From the NCBI RefSeq assembly GCF_900088535.1, contig NZ_LT578417.1:1-64000 (forward strand): a DNA stretch of 64,000 nt, read 5' to 3'. Source of the stretch: Cyanobium sp. NIES-981. GTDB taxonomy: Bacteria > Cyanobacteriota > Cyanobacteriia > PCC-6307 > Cyanobiaceae. Position 1 is the first letter of the stretch. Each line of letters starts with the position of its first letter. The notes under the pieces are model-generated. The model was not told the origin of the DNA. It saw only the letters and a list, made by a program, of their open reading frames with translations, and did not search any database. Shown here one piece after another: positions 40,879 through 48,682 of the stretch. The position numbers were made by a program, and so were the translations under genes.

Positions 40879-42411
40879 ATGATCATCGACGACACCCTCT
40901 ACGACGTGGTGGTGATCGGCAGCGGCGCGGCCGGCGGCACCCTGGCGGCCGAGCTGGCTGAAGCGGGGCGCACGGTGCTGCTGCTGGAGCGGGGCGAGCG
41001 GCTGCCGCTGGTGGATCAGAACGTGGGCGATGTGGACCTGTTCCGCAAGCAGCGCTATCACCCTGAGCAGCCCTGGTTCGGCAGCGACGGCGATCCCTTC
41101 AAGCCCCAGATGGTGTACGCGCTGGGCGGCAACACCAAGATCTGGGCGTCGGTGCTGGAGCGGCTGCGGGAGGCGGAATTCGAGGGGGTGGCGATGCAGG
41201 ACGGCCGCTCCCCCGACTGGGGCCTGCGCTACAGCGATCTGGCTCCCTGGTACGACCGGGCCGAAGCCCTCTACCGGGTGCATGGCCAGGCCGGCGAAGA
41301 CCCCACGGCGCCTCCTCGGCAGGGCGCCTATCCCTATGCACCGCTGTCGATGGAGCCGGTGCTGGAGGAGCTGCACGCCGACCTGGCGCGTCAGGGGCTG
41401 CGGCCCTACCACCTGCCCCTGAGCTGGAGCGAGAGCGCCAGTGATCCCAGCGGCGATGCGGAGCTCTTCGGTGTGGAGCGGGCCCTGGCACCGATCACCC
41501 CTGGGGCCGTGCCTGCCACCCTGCGCAGCGGCGCCACGGTGGAGGCCCTGCATGTGGATCCCTCGGGGCGCCAGGTGAAGGGGCTGGAGGCGCGGATCGC
41601 AGGCGACCGCTGGCTGTTCCAGGGGCACCAGGTGGTGCTGGCGGCCGGGGCGGTGAACACGGCGGCGATCCTGCTGCGCTCGGCCGGGGAGCGGCACCCG
41701 CGCGGACTGGCCAACGGCTCGGATCAGGTGGGCCGCAACCTGATGAAGCCCCAGCTCACGGCCCTGCTGCAGCGCGCCAGCCGTCCCAATTCGGGGCGCT
41801 ACTCCCCGGCCCTGGGTGTCACCGAGTACTACTGGGGCGACAGGAATGTGGACTACGCCCTGGGCTCGATCCGCAACGGCGGCGGCGTGCTGCAGGATCC
41901 GCTGTTCGCCGAATCGCCGCCGCTGCTGTCGCTGGTGAGCCGGCTGCTGCCGGACCGGGCGCTGGAGTGGCTGGCCGACCGCTCGATCACCTGGTGGGCG
42001 ATGACGGCGGTGCTGCCCGACCCCGAAAACCGCGTGACGGTGCAGGGGGACCGCATCGATGTGGCCTACATCGCCAACAACCGCGAGGCCCACGACCGGC
42101 TGGTGTACCGCTGGCTGGACACGATGCAGAAAACGGAGGCCGATTCCGCCACCACGGTGGTGCAGCGGGCCCCGATCTACCCCCGCGGAGAGGCGCCGCT
42201 GAGCGTGATGGGGCTGGCCTGCGGCACCTGCCGCATGGGCAGCGATCCGGCCACGTCAGTGGTGAACCTGCAGGGCCGCTGCCATAAGCTGGAGAACCTC
42301 TGGATCGCCGATGCCAGCGTGTTCCCCGGCTGCCCGGCGGTGGGCCCCGGCCTCACGGTGATCGCCAATGCCCTGCGGGTGGCGGGCCAGGTGCACGAGG
42401 AGCTGGGGTGA
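40879..42411 (+). CDS. GMC-family FAD oxidoreductase
   Basis: 510 aa flavoprotein. N-terminal FAD fold VVVIGSGAAGGTLAAELAEAG (8-28) and ERGERLP, then MVYALGGNTKIWASVLERL, VVLAAGAVNTAAILLRS and the C-terminal GMC_oxred_C block with ACGTCRMG and WIADASVFPGCPAVGPGLTVIANALR. Donors of GMC enzymes are alcohols, sugars or aldehydes. It starts 13 bp after oxidase subunit III, so the reaction it drives may pass electrons to the same chain (inference). No signal peptide is seen. The substrate cannot be told from sequence. Confidence 0.9.
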   Translation: MIIDDTLYDVVVIGSGAAGGTLAAELAEAGRTVLLLERGERLPLVDQNVGDVDLFRKQRYHPEQPWFGSDGDPFKPQMVYALGGNTKIWASVLERLREAEFEGVAMQDGRSPDWGLRYSDLAPWYDRAEALYRVHGQAGEDPTAPPRQGAYPYAPLSMEPVLEELHADLARQGLRPYHLPLSWSESASDPSGDAELFGVERALAPITPGAVPATLRSGATVEALHVDPSGRQVKGLEARIAGDRWLFQGHQVVLAAGAVNTAAILLRSAGERHPRGLANGSDQVGRNLMKPQLTALLQRASRPNSGRYSPALGVTEYYWGDRNVDYALGSIRNGGGVLQDPLFAESPPLLSLVSRLLPDRALEWLADRSITWWAMTAVLPDPENRVTVQGDRIDVAYIANNREAHDRLVYRWLDTMQKTEADSATTVVQRAPIYPRGEAPLSVMGLACGTCRMGSDPATSVVNLQGRCHKLENLWIADASVFPGCPAVGPGLTVIANALRVAGQVHEELG

Positions 42412-42805
42412 GGGTTGTGTCCTCTTGGGGGCGAGGCCGCCGGCTGTTCTCTGCAAGTATTCTCTCCGAACCGGTACCCATTCTCCTGCGGGTCGGTCTG
42501 AAGGGTCAGGCCCCATGGGGCTCTCGGAGGGTAGTGATCTCCGTTCGTTGGTCTTGTGAGTTCAAGCGAAGTGCAGCAAATACACGCAGCTCCAGCCATT
42601 GGATTAGATGTAAGGAAAGAAGCCTGATCTTATGGGATCATGCAAGGGCGCGATTCGCATGGGTTAGGCAATCTGTTGTGATCCAGGGCTCCATCGATGG
42701 TCGATGCAAGCATGGTGCAGCATGGCTGTGCAAAGAGCTTCAGATTGGCTGGCCAAAAACATCAAGGCTGCTCCATTTAGACTCAACAATGGAGGCAGAC
42801 CCATC
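42412..42805. other. intergenic stretch at the left edge of the accessory island
   Basis: 394 bp, lower in GC than the oxidase cluster. It contains a palindrome gccccatggggc near 42512 but no gene with coding character on either strand. Overlapping frames here lack the local codon pattern. It marks the transition from the conserved oxidase cluster to the island. Confidence 0.6.
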
Positions 42806-43513
42806 TCAATCCCAGAGGCGGAAGGCTTCTTCGCGGCTGAGGATCCATTCGGAAGCAAGCTCACCTCCACTCTTACGGTATTGCTGAAACCAGGGGCCAC
42901 CCAGGGTCCAATGCACCAAGGCAGGCCCGCCTTCACCGGCGGGACGTGCATCAGGGGGCTGCACATCAATCAAGTGGTTCCAACGCCCTTGTGGGAGTCC
43001 TCCGATACAACTATCATCAGCAAGCCACTTGAATTGATGCAGTTCCAGGCCACTGGCACTGTTGACATAATCTGGTGTCAAAGCTTTGCATTGCTCGCAG
43101 TTGAACAACATAAGCGAACTCCAATTCTTCTTTTCATACCTGGTTTGCACTGTTCCAAGAAACTTGACTTTTTCGCCTGGAGAGTGATCGTGCTGAACGC
43201 ACATGACGGCGTAGCGTTCGTCCCGTAACGCCCACAGCTCAGCGATATCGCCACGTGCCAGCATGTCACAGTCCATAAATATTGCCCACCCTTCGTAGCC
43301 GCTTAAATGGGGAACCAAAAAGCGCGAGAAAGAAAACTCTGTGCTTTGGTTGGCAATTCGTTTGCGTTGGAAGATGCCTTTCAGCTGATCCAGTTTTATT
43401 GGGGTGATTGCCAATGGCTGGCTGCTGTGCTGAACGAGGCTGTCGATGAGAACATTAATCGCCACCCGCTCACGTGGATCATATCCAATGAAGACGGGAA
43501 TCGGACGCAGCAT
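42806..43513 (-). CDS. glycosyltransferase-like protein (GT8-type)
   Basis: 235 aa. PIPVFIGYDPRERVAINVLIDSL at the N-terminus and the DxD-type site AIFMDCDMLARGDIAELW (Asp-Cys-Asp near residue 80) fit nucleotide-sugar-dependent transferases related to family GT8. HWTLGGPWFQ near the C-terminus is also typical. It is clearly lower in GC than the neighbours and is flanked by spacers and mobile elements, which suggests horizontal gain. Possible use: decoration of surface polysaccharide. The acceptor is unknown. Confidence 0.8.
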   Translation of the reverse strand: MLRPIPVFIGYDPRERVAINVLIDSLVQHSSQPLAITPIKLDQLKGIFQRKRIANQSTEFSFSRFLVPHLSGYEGWAIFMDCDMLARGDIAELWALRDERYAVMCVQHDHSPGEKVKFLGTVQTRYEKKNWSSLMLFNCEQCKALTPDYVNSASGLELHQFKWLADDSCIGGLPQGRWNHLIDVQPPDARPAGEGGPALVHWTLGGPWFQQYRKSGGELASEWILSREEAFRLWD

Positions 43514-44305
43514 GTTGGGACCAATGCTTGCTAGTCTGCATAATACGCCCTTGGAAAAGGCTTGGGTCCCGCCGATCTGTTGGGCCTCCAGTCGGAGGAT
43601 CTCAGGGGTTTTTGTATGAACGCTGCCACCTGCAGCTCGTAGTCGATCCGGCTGACGAACCCCTGCTCAGACGTGTTGCTCAGAGGTTTCCTGACACAGC
43701 CACACACCTGCCACGGATCCATGCATTCTGAGAGACTGTGGCGCTCGGTCCACACGCTTCTGGCGGCGCATGGACGGCCACGTTGTGGTGAACCGGTGTG
43801 CCATCGACGTCAGGTGCAGTGAAACAACTGCGCAAGGAGACGACCTCCGTCAAGATGACAGACCGCCGCATGATGCTTCGTTGTCTTGGTGGAGCTGCCA
43901 AGGGTGCATGGATTCCCGTGGTTCCTTTCCTGGCTGGGTACGCCTCACCCCTCAGCGTCCCCCAGATCGGCGTCGCTGGTCTCGTCATGGTTCTTGTGTG
44001 ATTCATGAGCAACCTGCGGCAAGAGAAGTTTCCTGATTCTCTGTCCATGGCATGGGATTCCACCTCAGTGTGTGACGTTCCGATGGTTGGACGCCGTTGA
44101 CATGAACACACATTGCTGTGCCGCAGCACTTGAACGCTGCCAATACACGGCCCAGTGATCGTTCGCTCAATCCCGAACTCCAAGCGCTGTCGTGCTCATC
44201 CCGAATGCAAAGCCCATCAGGCGGATCGCTTACGGCGCCATGGTGCGGGAAGGTTAGTACGGGCGAAGCGAGGATGGCTAAGCAATCAATACTCTGGTCT
44301 ATGCC
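43514..44305. other. island spacer of about 0.8 kb without a supported gene
   Basis: Lower-GC stretch with several short frames on both strands. A 67-codon forward frame at 43798 (hydrophobic middle PVVPFLAGYASPLSVPQIGVAGLVMVLV) and a 74-codon reverse frame at 43531 (RIDYELQVAAFIQKPLRSSDW) are the only ones with some protein-like texture; both may be gene remnants. No RNA gene was recognised. The region ends at the decayed aldo/keto reductase. Confidence 0.5.
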
Positions 44306-44338
44306 ATGGTTCAGGCCATGGTTCAGACCATGGTGAGC
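44303..44338. repeat. 12-bp tandem repeat
   Basis: gccatggttcag is repeated exactly twice (44303-44326), with a third diverged copy (accatggtgagc). It sits at the broken 5' end of the aldo/keto reductase remnant, where slippage may have helped remove the N-terminus. Confidence 0.85.
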
Positions 44339-45100
44339 GATACCGCTGATGCCTATGGTGCTGGGCACAATGAAGCTCTGGTCAGACAGGCCAGGCGCCG
44401 CTTTGGTCACGACGCTTTCTTGGCAACGAAATCTGGCATTGTCTTTGAAGCAGATCAGCCAGGCAGCCAACGGGATACAGGCTGGGGGTTGCCGCTGACG
44501 ATTAACGGGTCGAAAACCTGTGTGGAACGGGCGATTGACCATGGTCTGAGGCGTCATGGTGTGGAGCAGATCGACTTGCTCTATGCCCACCACCGCGATC
44601 CCAGCACTCTCCTGGAGGAGACGGTTTCAGCCATGGCCGAGGCCGTTCAGCAAGGCAAGGTGAAGGCCATTGGCTTGTCCAATGGGACCGTTGATGACAG
44701 CAACAGGGCCAATCAGCTGTATCCCGTTTGGGTAGTGCACTATGCGTATTCATTGTTTTCGCGTGAATCTGAATACGCTATTCTGCCCCCGTCAACTGTA
44801 TCGGAGTGGCGCTTGCGTGCTGCTCACTCCTGGGCGCTGACGTCCTGGCCGTCACCGTGCAATCTCTCGATGATGGCGAGTCCGCGTCAACAACCCATGA
44901 TGCAGGGTGAGAACTTCATCCTCAACCTGCAGCGTCTTGAAACACTGGTAGCAATTGCTTCTGTCCTGAGCATCACCCCGGCCCAACTCCCCCTGGTCTG
45001 GCTGCCTGCACAAGCAGACAACACCATTCCCATGTCGGGCAGCCGCAGCAAGGCTCATGCCGGTGAGAACCCTGCGGCCCTCGCCGGAAACCGCGCTTAG
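44306..45100 (+). pseudogene. aldo/keto reductase remnant
   Basis: Reads DTADAYGAGHNEALVRQARRRFG, FLATKSGI, HGVEQIDLLYAHHRDPSTLLEETVSAMAEAVQQGKVKAIGLSN and YSLFSRESEYAILP, the body of an NADPH-dependent aldo/keto reductase. Before DTADAY the normal N-terminal strand (about 45 residues) is missing and replaced by tandem repeats. From about 44797 the family sequence moves to another frame (CIGVALACCSLLG) and then returns near 44890 (QGENFILNLQRLETLVAIA, ITPAQLPLVWL) to an altered end. Catalytic Asp and Tyr are present, but the protein cannot fold normally, so the locus is called decayed. Confidence 0.8.
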
Positions 45101-45182
45101 GAGTTTGCAGAAAAAATCTCGTCGCGAGGCGAGTTCTCCCCCTCCGTGACCCAGCCAGCTGGTCATGGCGAGGCGATTGACG

Positions 45183-45217
45183 TGGACCCCGGGAATTGGT
45201 CCAGGGTGAATGAGAGT
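45183..45217 (+). repeat. left terminal inverted repeat of the IS3-type element
   Basis: 35 bp beginning tggaccccgggaattggt. It pairs imperfectly with 46379-46412, with one or two small gaps. The ends follow the TG...CA rule of IS3 elements. Confidence 0.7.
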
Positions 45218-45251
45218 CCTCAGCCGGCCAGACTGGGCCGGGGACTTCACC

Positions 45252-45530
45252 ATGAAACGCACCAGGCACACAGCGGAGCAGATCATCCGCAAGCTCAAGA
45301 CCGCCGACCAGCTGATTGCCCAGGGCAAGACCGTCGCCGATGTCTGCCGCGTCATCGAGGTGACGCAGCCGACGTATCACCGCTGGCGGCAGCAGTACGG
45401 CGGGATGCAGGCCGAGGAGGCCCGCCGGCTGACGCAGCTGGAGAAGGAGAACGCCCGGCTCAAGAAGTTGTTGGCAGAAGCCGAGTTGGAGAAGGCGATG
45501 CTCAAGGACCTTGCGGAGGGAAACTTCTGA
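45252..45530 (+). CDS. IS3 transposase OrfA (helix-turn-helix subunit)
   Basis: 92 aa. [20 protein letters not shown] begins the HTH_8 DNA-binding domain (about 3-50), followed by a Leu-rich coiled coil ([25 protein letters not shown]). It recognises the element's ends. The ATG at 45252 is the usual start for this family. The last codons contain the slippery heptamer GGGAAAC, four codons before the TGA, so part of the ribosomes should shift into orfB. Confidence 0.93.
   Translation: MKRTRHTAEQIIRKLKTADQLIAQGKTVADVCRVIEVTQPTYHRWRQQYGGMQAEEARRLTQLEKENARLKKLLAEAELEKAMLKDLAEGNF
45518..45524 (+). promoter_or_regulatory. -1 programmed frameshift heptamer (GGGAAAC)
   Basis: In the orfA frame the bases read G GGA AAC, the X XXY YYZ form of a -1 slippery site. 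Slipping by one base gives GGG AAA C and enters the orfB frame exactly. The orfA stop is 4 nt further on. This arrangement yields the OrfAB fusion that IS3 elements need. Confidence 0.85.
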
Positions 45531-46366
45531 GCCCGGAACGCCGTCGCAGGGCCGTCACGGTCCTGCAGGAGCGTTACCGGGCATCAGAGCGCCAGGCCTG
45601 CCGTGTTGTGGGGCAGCACCGCAGCACCCAGCGCCATTGCGGGAAGGTCGTCGACCTGGAGGAGACCAAGCTTCGGCACCGCCTGAGGGAGATTGCAGCT
45701 GAGCACATCCGCTGGGGCCGCCGCATGGCCTACCGCCTGCTGCGTCGGGAGGGCTGGACCGTGAACCACAAGCGGGTGCAACGGCTCTGGCGGGAGGAGG
45801 GGCTGCAGCGGCCCACTCCCAGGAAGCGGAAGCGGGCACGGCCCGCCGACGGCTCGGTGAGGCGTCACCGGGCCCAGCATCCCCACCAGGTGTGGGCCAT
45901 GGATTTCCAGTTCGATGCCACCGCCGATGGCCGCAGACTCAAGTTCCTGAACGTGATCGACGAGCACAGCCGCCTCTGCCTGGCGATCCGGGTGGGCAGG
46001 CGGTGCAAGGCCAAAGACGTGGTGACTGTGCTGGAGGAACTCACCAGCCTCTACCCGGCGCCAGCGTTCATCCGATCGGACAACGGCCCGGAGTTCATTG
46101 CGCAGGCCCTACGGGACTGGTGCGAGGCCAGCAGCGCCACCAGCACGGCCTACATCGCGCCGGGATCCCCATGGGAGAACGGATTCGCAGAATCCTTCAA
46201 CGGCCGCTTCCGCGATGAATTCCTCAACACCGAGTTGTTCACCACAGCCCCGGAGGCTCAGATCCTGGCCGATCGCTGGCGATGGGAGTACAACTCACTC
46301 AGGCCGCATTCGGCCCTCCAGGGGCGTACGCCCCTGGAGGCAGCTCAACAAGGAGCTGCAGCATGA
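45518..46366 (+). CDS. IS3 transposase OrfB (DDE integrase subunit)
   Basis: About 282 residues, read by frameshift from orfA ([13 protein letters not shown]...). N-terminal HTH_21-like region ([32 protein letters not shown]), then the rve integrase core with DDE residues in WAMDFQFD (first Asp), IRSDNGPEF (second Asp) and [14 protein letters not shown] (Glu), 35 residues apart as usual. The frame is open and all three acids are intact, so the element may be active. No independent start with a good ribosome site is seen. Confidence 0.93.
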   Translation, partial: GKLLSPERRRRAVTVLQERYRASERQACRVVGQHRSTQRHCGKVVDLEETKLRHRLREIAAEHIRWGRRMAYRLLRREGWTVNHKRVQRLWREEGLQRPTPRKRKRARPADGSVRRHRAQHPHQVWAMDFQFDATADGRRLKFLNVIDEHSRLCLAIRVGRRCKAKDVVTVLEELTSLYPAPAFIRSDNGPEFIAQALRDWCEASSATSTAYIAPGSPWENGFAESFNGRFRDEFLNTELFTTAPEAQILADRWRWEYNSLRPHSALQGRTPLEAAQQGAAA

Positions 46367-46378
46367 CCATGACCACCC

Positions 46379-46412
46379 ACTCTCATAAGCCCTGGACCGA
46401 TAAAGGGGGTCA
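46379..46412 (-). repeat. right terminal inverted repeat of the IS3-type element
   Basis: 34 bp ending aagggggtca. Its reverse complement matches the left end in the blocks tg..accc, ggtccaggg and atgagagt. It begins 12 bp after the orfB stop. Confidence 0.7.
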
Positions 46413-46482
46413 CGTCACGATTATTGGAATGACTCAGGCTCGCTGTGAGTCCCTGATCCTCGGGATTGGTACCTCGCTCGAC

Positions 46483-47714
46483 GCTGAATCTCCTCGCAGG
46501 CTCCCATCTCTGGAGAACGGCCTGTTCATGCCATCGCCTCCACAGGCCTGAGCAGGTTGCTCAGGCGGATCAGGTTGTAGGCGATCACATGCAGTCCGAA
46601 CATGGCACTGACATTGGCCTGGCCGCGCAGCTTGAACTGGCGCAGGCCGCCGAACTGCTTGATCCAGCCGAAAACCTTCTCGATGCCGCGGCGTGCATGG
46701 ATCGACTTGGCATAGCCCTCATGGCGAGTGGTGCGGCCATCGATGGCGGAGCCGCCGGAGCGTCCTGCGTTCTGGGCGACATGCGGGGTAACGCCGATCC
46801 GTCGCATCTCTGCGACGAATCCATGGGTGTCGTAGTTCTTGTCAGCACCGATGGTTTTCTGGTGGTGCCCGGGGAGATCGGCGGCCATCTCCTTGGCCGC
46901 ATCCCGTTCGCCGTAGCCGTCAGCCTGGGTCACCCGGCAATCCACCACCAGGGCATGGCGGTTGTCCATGAGCACATGCCCCCGGTAGCTGGGCAGGGCC
47001 GGGTGAACATTCGACTTGCGGGCCAGAAGAGCGTCGGGATCCGTGCCGGAGCGATGGGTCTTGTTGCTGAGACGCACCCCGCGGAAGTCGCCCTTGGCCC
47101 GCTTCCTGCCATCCTTGGCCGCCCCGAATCCCTCGCCAGGGCCTGATGGCGGAGGCGGCGGGTCATCCTCTCCGTCGATTCGCTCCAGGGAGGCATGTGA
47201 GGCCCAGGCTTGGAGCAGGGTGCCATCGACGGAGAAGTGTTCATTGCTGAGCAGCGGTTTCACCTCCGGTGCCGCCATCAGCTTCTCCAGGAACCGGCCC
47301 ATCAACTGCTCGTTGAGCAGCCGCTCACGATTCTTGGTGAACGTGGTCGGATGCCAGATCGGATCGTCAGGACTCAAGCCCACAAACCAGCGGAACAGCA
47401 GGTTGTAGTCGAGCTGCTCCAGCAGCAGGCGCTCCGAACGGATCCCGTAGAACGCCTGCAGCAGTGAGGCCAGCAGCAATTGCTCAGGCGGTATCGATGG
47501 CCTGCCTTCTGAGGCATAGAGATGGCAGAAGGTGGGATTGAGGCGATCGAGAGCCTGATCCGCCAGCTTGCGAATCCGCCGCAGCGGATGGCCGGCCGGA
47601 ATCCGCTCCTCGATCGAGACGTAGGAGAACAGTGAGCCTGTGCGCTCCTGCTGACCACGCATCAAGCCTGAGGCGGATACTCCATTTTCGCAGGGGTGGG
47701 CGGGTTTTTCAGCG
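46483..47714 (-). mobile_element. IS5-type insertion sequence (ends tentative)
   Basis: A second element 70 bp from the IS3-type one. It has one transposase gene. The proposed ends share cgctgaa at 46482-46488 and its reverse complement ttcagcg at 47708-47714, with some further weak matches, so the terminal repeats are uncertain. The right end would lie about 40 bp before the VOC gene start. Confidence 0.5.
46526..47662 (-). CDS. IS5-family transposase
   Basis: 378 aa. The N-terminal DUF772-like region (MRGQQERTGSLFSYVSIEERIP, GRPSIPPEQLLLASLLQAFYGIRSER, LLFRWFVGLSPDDPIWHPTTFTKNRERL) is followed by a DDE_Tnp_1 domain with first Asp in HFSVDGTLL, second Asp in TIGADKNYD and Glu in HARRGIEKVFGWIKQFGGLRQ. 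All are intact. The start is the ATG; a TTG one codon earlier is also in frame. Function: cut-and-paste transposition of its element. Confidence 0.92.
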   Translation of the reverse strand: MRGQQERTGSLFSYVSIEERIPAGHPLRRIRKLADQALDRLNPTFCHLYASEGRPSIPPEQLLLASLLQAFYGIRSERLLLEQLDYNLLFRWFVGLSPDDPIWHPTTFTKNRERLLNEQLMGRFLEKLMAAPEVKPLLSNEHFSVDGTLLQAWASHASLERIDGEDDPPPPPSGPGEGFGAAKDGRKRAKGDFRGVRLSNKTHRSGTDPDALLARKSNVHPALPSYRGHVLMDNRHALVVDCRVTQADGYGERDAAKEMAADLPGHHQKTIGADKNYDTHGFVAEMRRIGVTPHVAQNAGRSGGSAIDGRTTRHEGYAKSIHARRGIEKVFGWIKQFGGLRQFKLRGQANVSAMFGLHVIAYNLIRLSNLLRPVEAMA

Positions 47715-47751
47715 AACTCTTAGCGTGGATCCATCCCAGCCTGGGTCCGCC

Positions 47752-48126
47752 ATGGCCAGCAACCCCGTCACCTGGTTCGAGATCGCCGTCTTCGACATCG
47801 AGCGGGCCAAGCGGTTCTATGAAGCCGTGTTCGCCTTCACCCTCACCAACATGCCCACCCCCGAGGGTGAGGAGTACTGGACCTTCCCCATGAGTGACAC
47901 CCTCATGGGAGCTGGCGGAGCCCTCACCACCCTGGAGGGCCTGCAACCCGGCGCCGGTGGCACCCTGATCTACTTCGCCTGTGACGACTGCGCCGTGCAG
48001 CAGGCCCGGGTGGAACCAGCCGGGGGCAAGGTGCTGCGGCCGAAGATGAAGATCGGCGATTATGGCTACATCGCCATCTGTCTCGACACTGAAGGCAACC
48101 CCATCGGCCTCTATTCCCAGAGCTGA
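47752..48126 (+). CDS. VOC (glyoxalase-like) family protein
   Basis: 124 aa: NPVTWFEIAVFDIERAKRFYEAVF at the N-terminus and YFACDDCAVQQARVEPAGGKVLRPKMKIGDYGYIAICLDTEGNPIGLYS at the C-terminus, the two beta-alpha-beta-beta-beta halves of the vicinal oxygen chelate fold. Candidate metal ligands are in the first strand (Glu) and in TEGNPIGLY. Members are dioxygenases, glyoxalases or resistance proteins, and this one cannot be assigned. The proposed end of the IS5-type element lies about 40 bp upstream, so its promoter may be replaced. Confidence 0.88.
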   Translation: MASNPVTWFEIAVFDIERAKRFYEAVFAFTLTNMPTPEGEEYWTFPMSDTLMGAGGALTTLEGLQPGAGGTLIYFACDDCAVQQARVEPAGGKVLRPKMKIGDYGYIAICLDTEGNPIGLYSQS

Positions 48127-48682
48127 CGGCTCCGCTGCCCTACTTACTCCCTTTCGGCTCCACACTTCACGGCGTTTCTGTGCATGCCTCGCTGCGATGG
48201 CTCGCTGCGATGCGTCGTTGCTGCCTTGAGCATGACGGCTTGTATCAACGCCGCGTCATTGTCAGTGGCTTGTGTTTTGGGTGGAGGTTTGATTCAGGCT
48301 TCCCACTGCGATCCCTACGGTCTTTCGCGTTGCTGCGGTTCCTAGAGTAAAGAAGTTCCATCGTGAGCAGAGCTTCAGCGTTCCGTTCCTAGATTGCATC
48401 GGTAACGTCCTGCTCTACGCCTGGCACTGCCTAGATCGCCACTTCTAGCTCGACACGTCCTGATCGGCCCTGCTCGATCCACACTTCTCGATCCACACTT
48501 CTCGATCCACACTGCTCGACCGCCACTGCTCGATCCATACGGATCAACCTGTCGTCCGGTTGTGGATGGCTCGTCCACGGCTGCCTCGTACAGCCCGTTC
48601 AGGGTGTGTCACCCACCCATGAACGGGGGCCAGTTCTGACCCCACCTGCCCACGAATCACCCTTTCCAGGAGACGCGAACCC
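48127..48682. other. repeat-containing intergenic stretch
   Basis: 556 bp without a supported gene. It contains a 13-bp tandem repeat near 48188 (tcgctgcgatggc, two copies and a fragment) and a 14-bp tandem array near 48472. The last 80 bp hold the arylsulfatase leader, with cctttccaggaga as a possible ribosome site. Short frames here follow the repeats and are not coding. Confidence 0.75.
48472..48540. repeat. 14-bp tandem repeat, five copies
   Basis: Units read (g/t)ctcgatccacact: 48472-48485, 48486-48499, 48500-48513, then two diverged copies to 48540. Related words (gctcgacac, ctgatcggccct) continue to the left as older copies. There are no unique spacers, so this is not CRISPR. It ends about 140 bp before the arylsulfatase start. 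Confidence 0.9.

Larger units (their letters stand above)
45183..46412 (+). mobile_element. IS3-family insertion sequence (IS407-like), about 1.23 kb
   Basis: Complete element with imperfect terminal inverted repeats: 45183-45217 (starting tggaccccggg) and 46379-46412 (reverse complement starting tgaccccc). They share ggtccaggg and atgagagt in the same order. Inside are two overlapping frames, orfA and orfB, joined by a -1 frameshift site. The size matches the group. A target duplication could not be settled: the left flank ends gacg and the right begins cgtc. Confidence 0.85.

Noticed and set aside
42704-43228. Forward reading frame opposite the glycosyltransferase
   Set aside because: The reverse frame has a DxD site and family start; the forward frame has no recognisable pattern.
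43798-44001. 67-residue forward frame with a hydrophobic stretch
   Set aside because: No family match that I recognise and no clear ribosome site; kept only as a possible remnant.
48472-48540. CRISPR array
   Set aside because: The units are 14 bp and directly adjacent, with no unique spacers and no cas genes.
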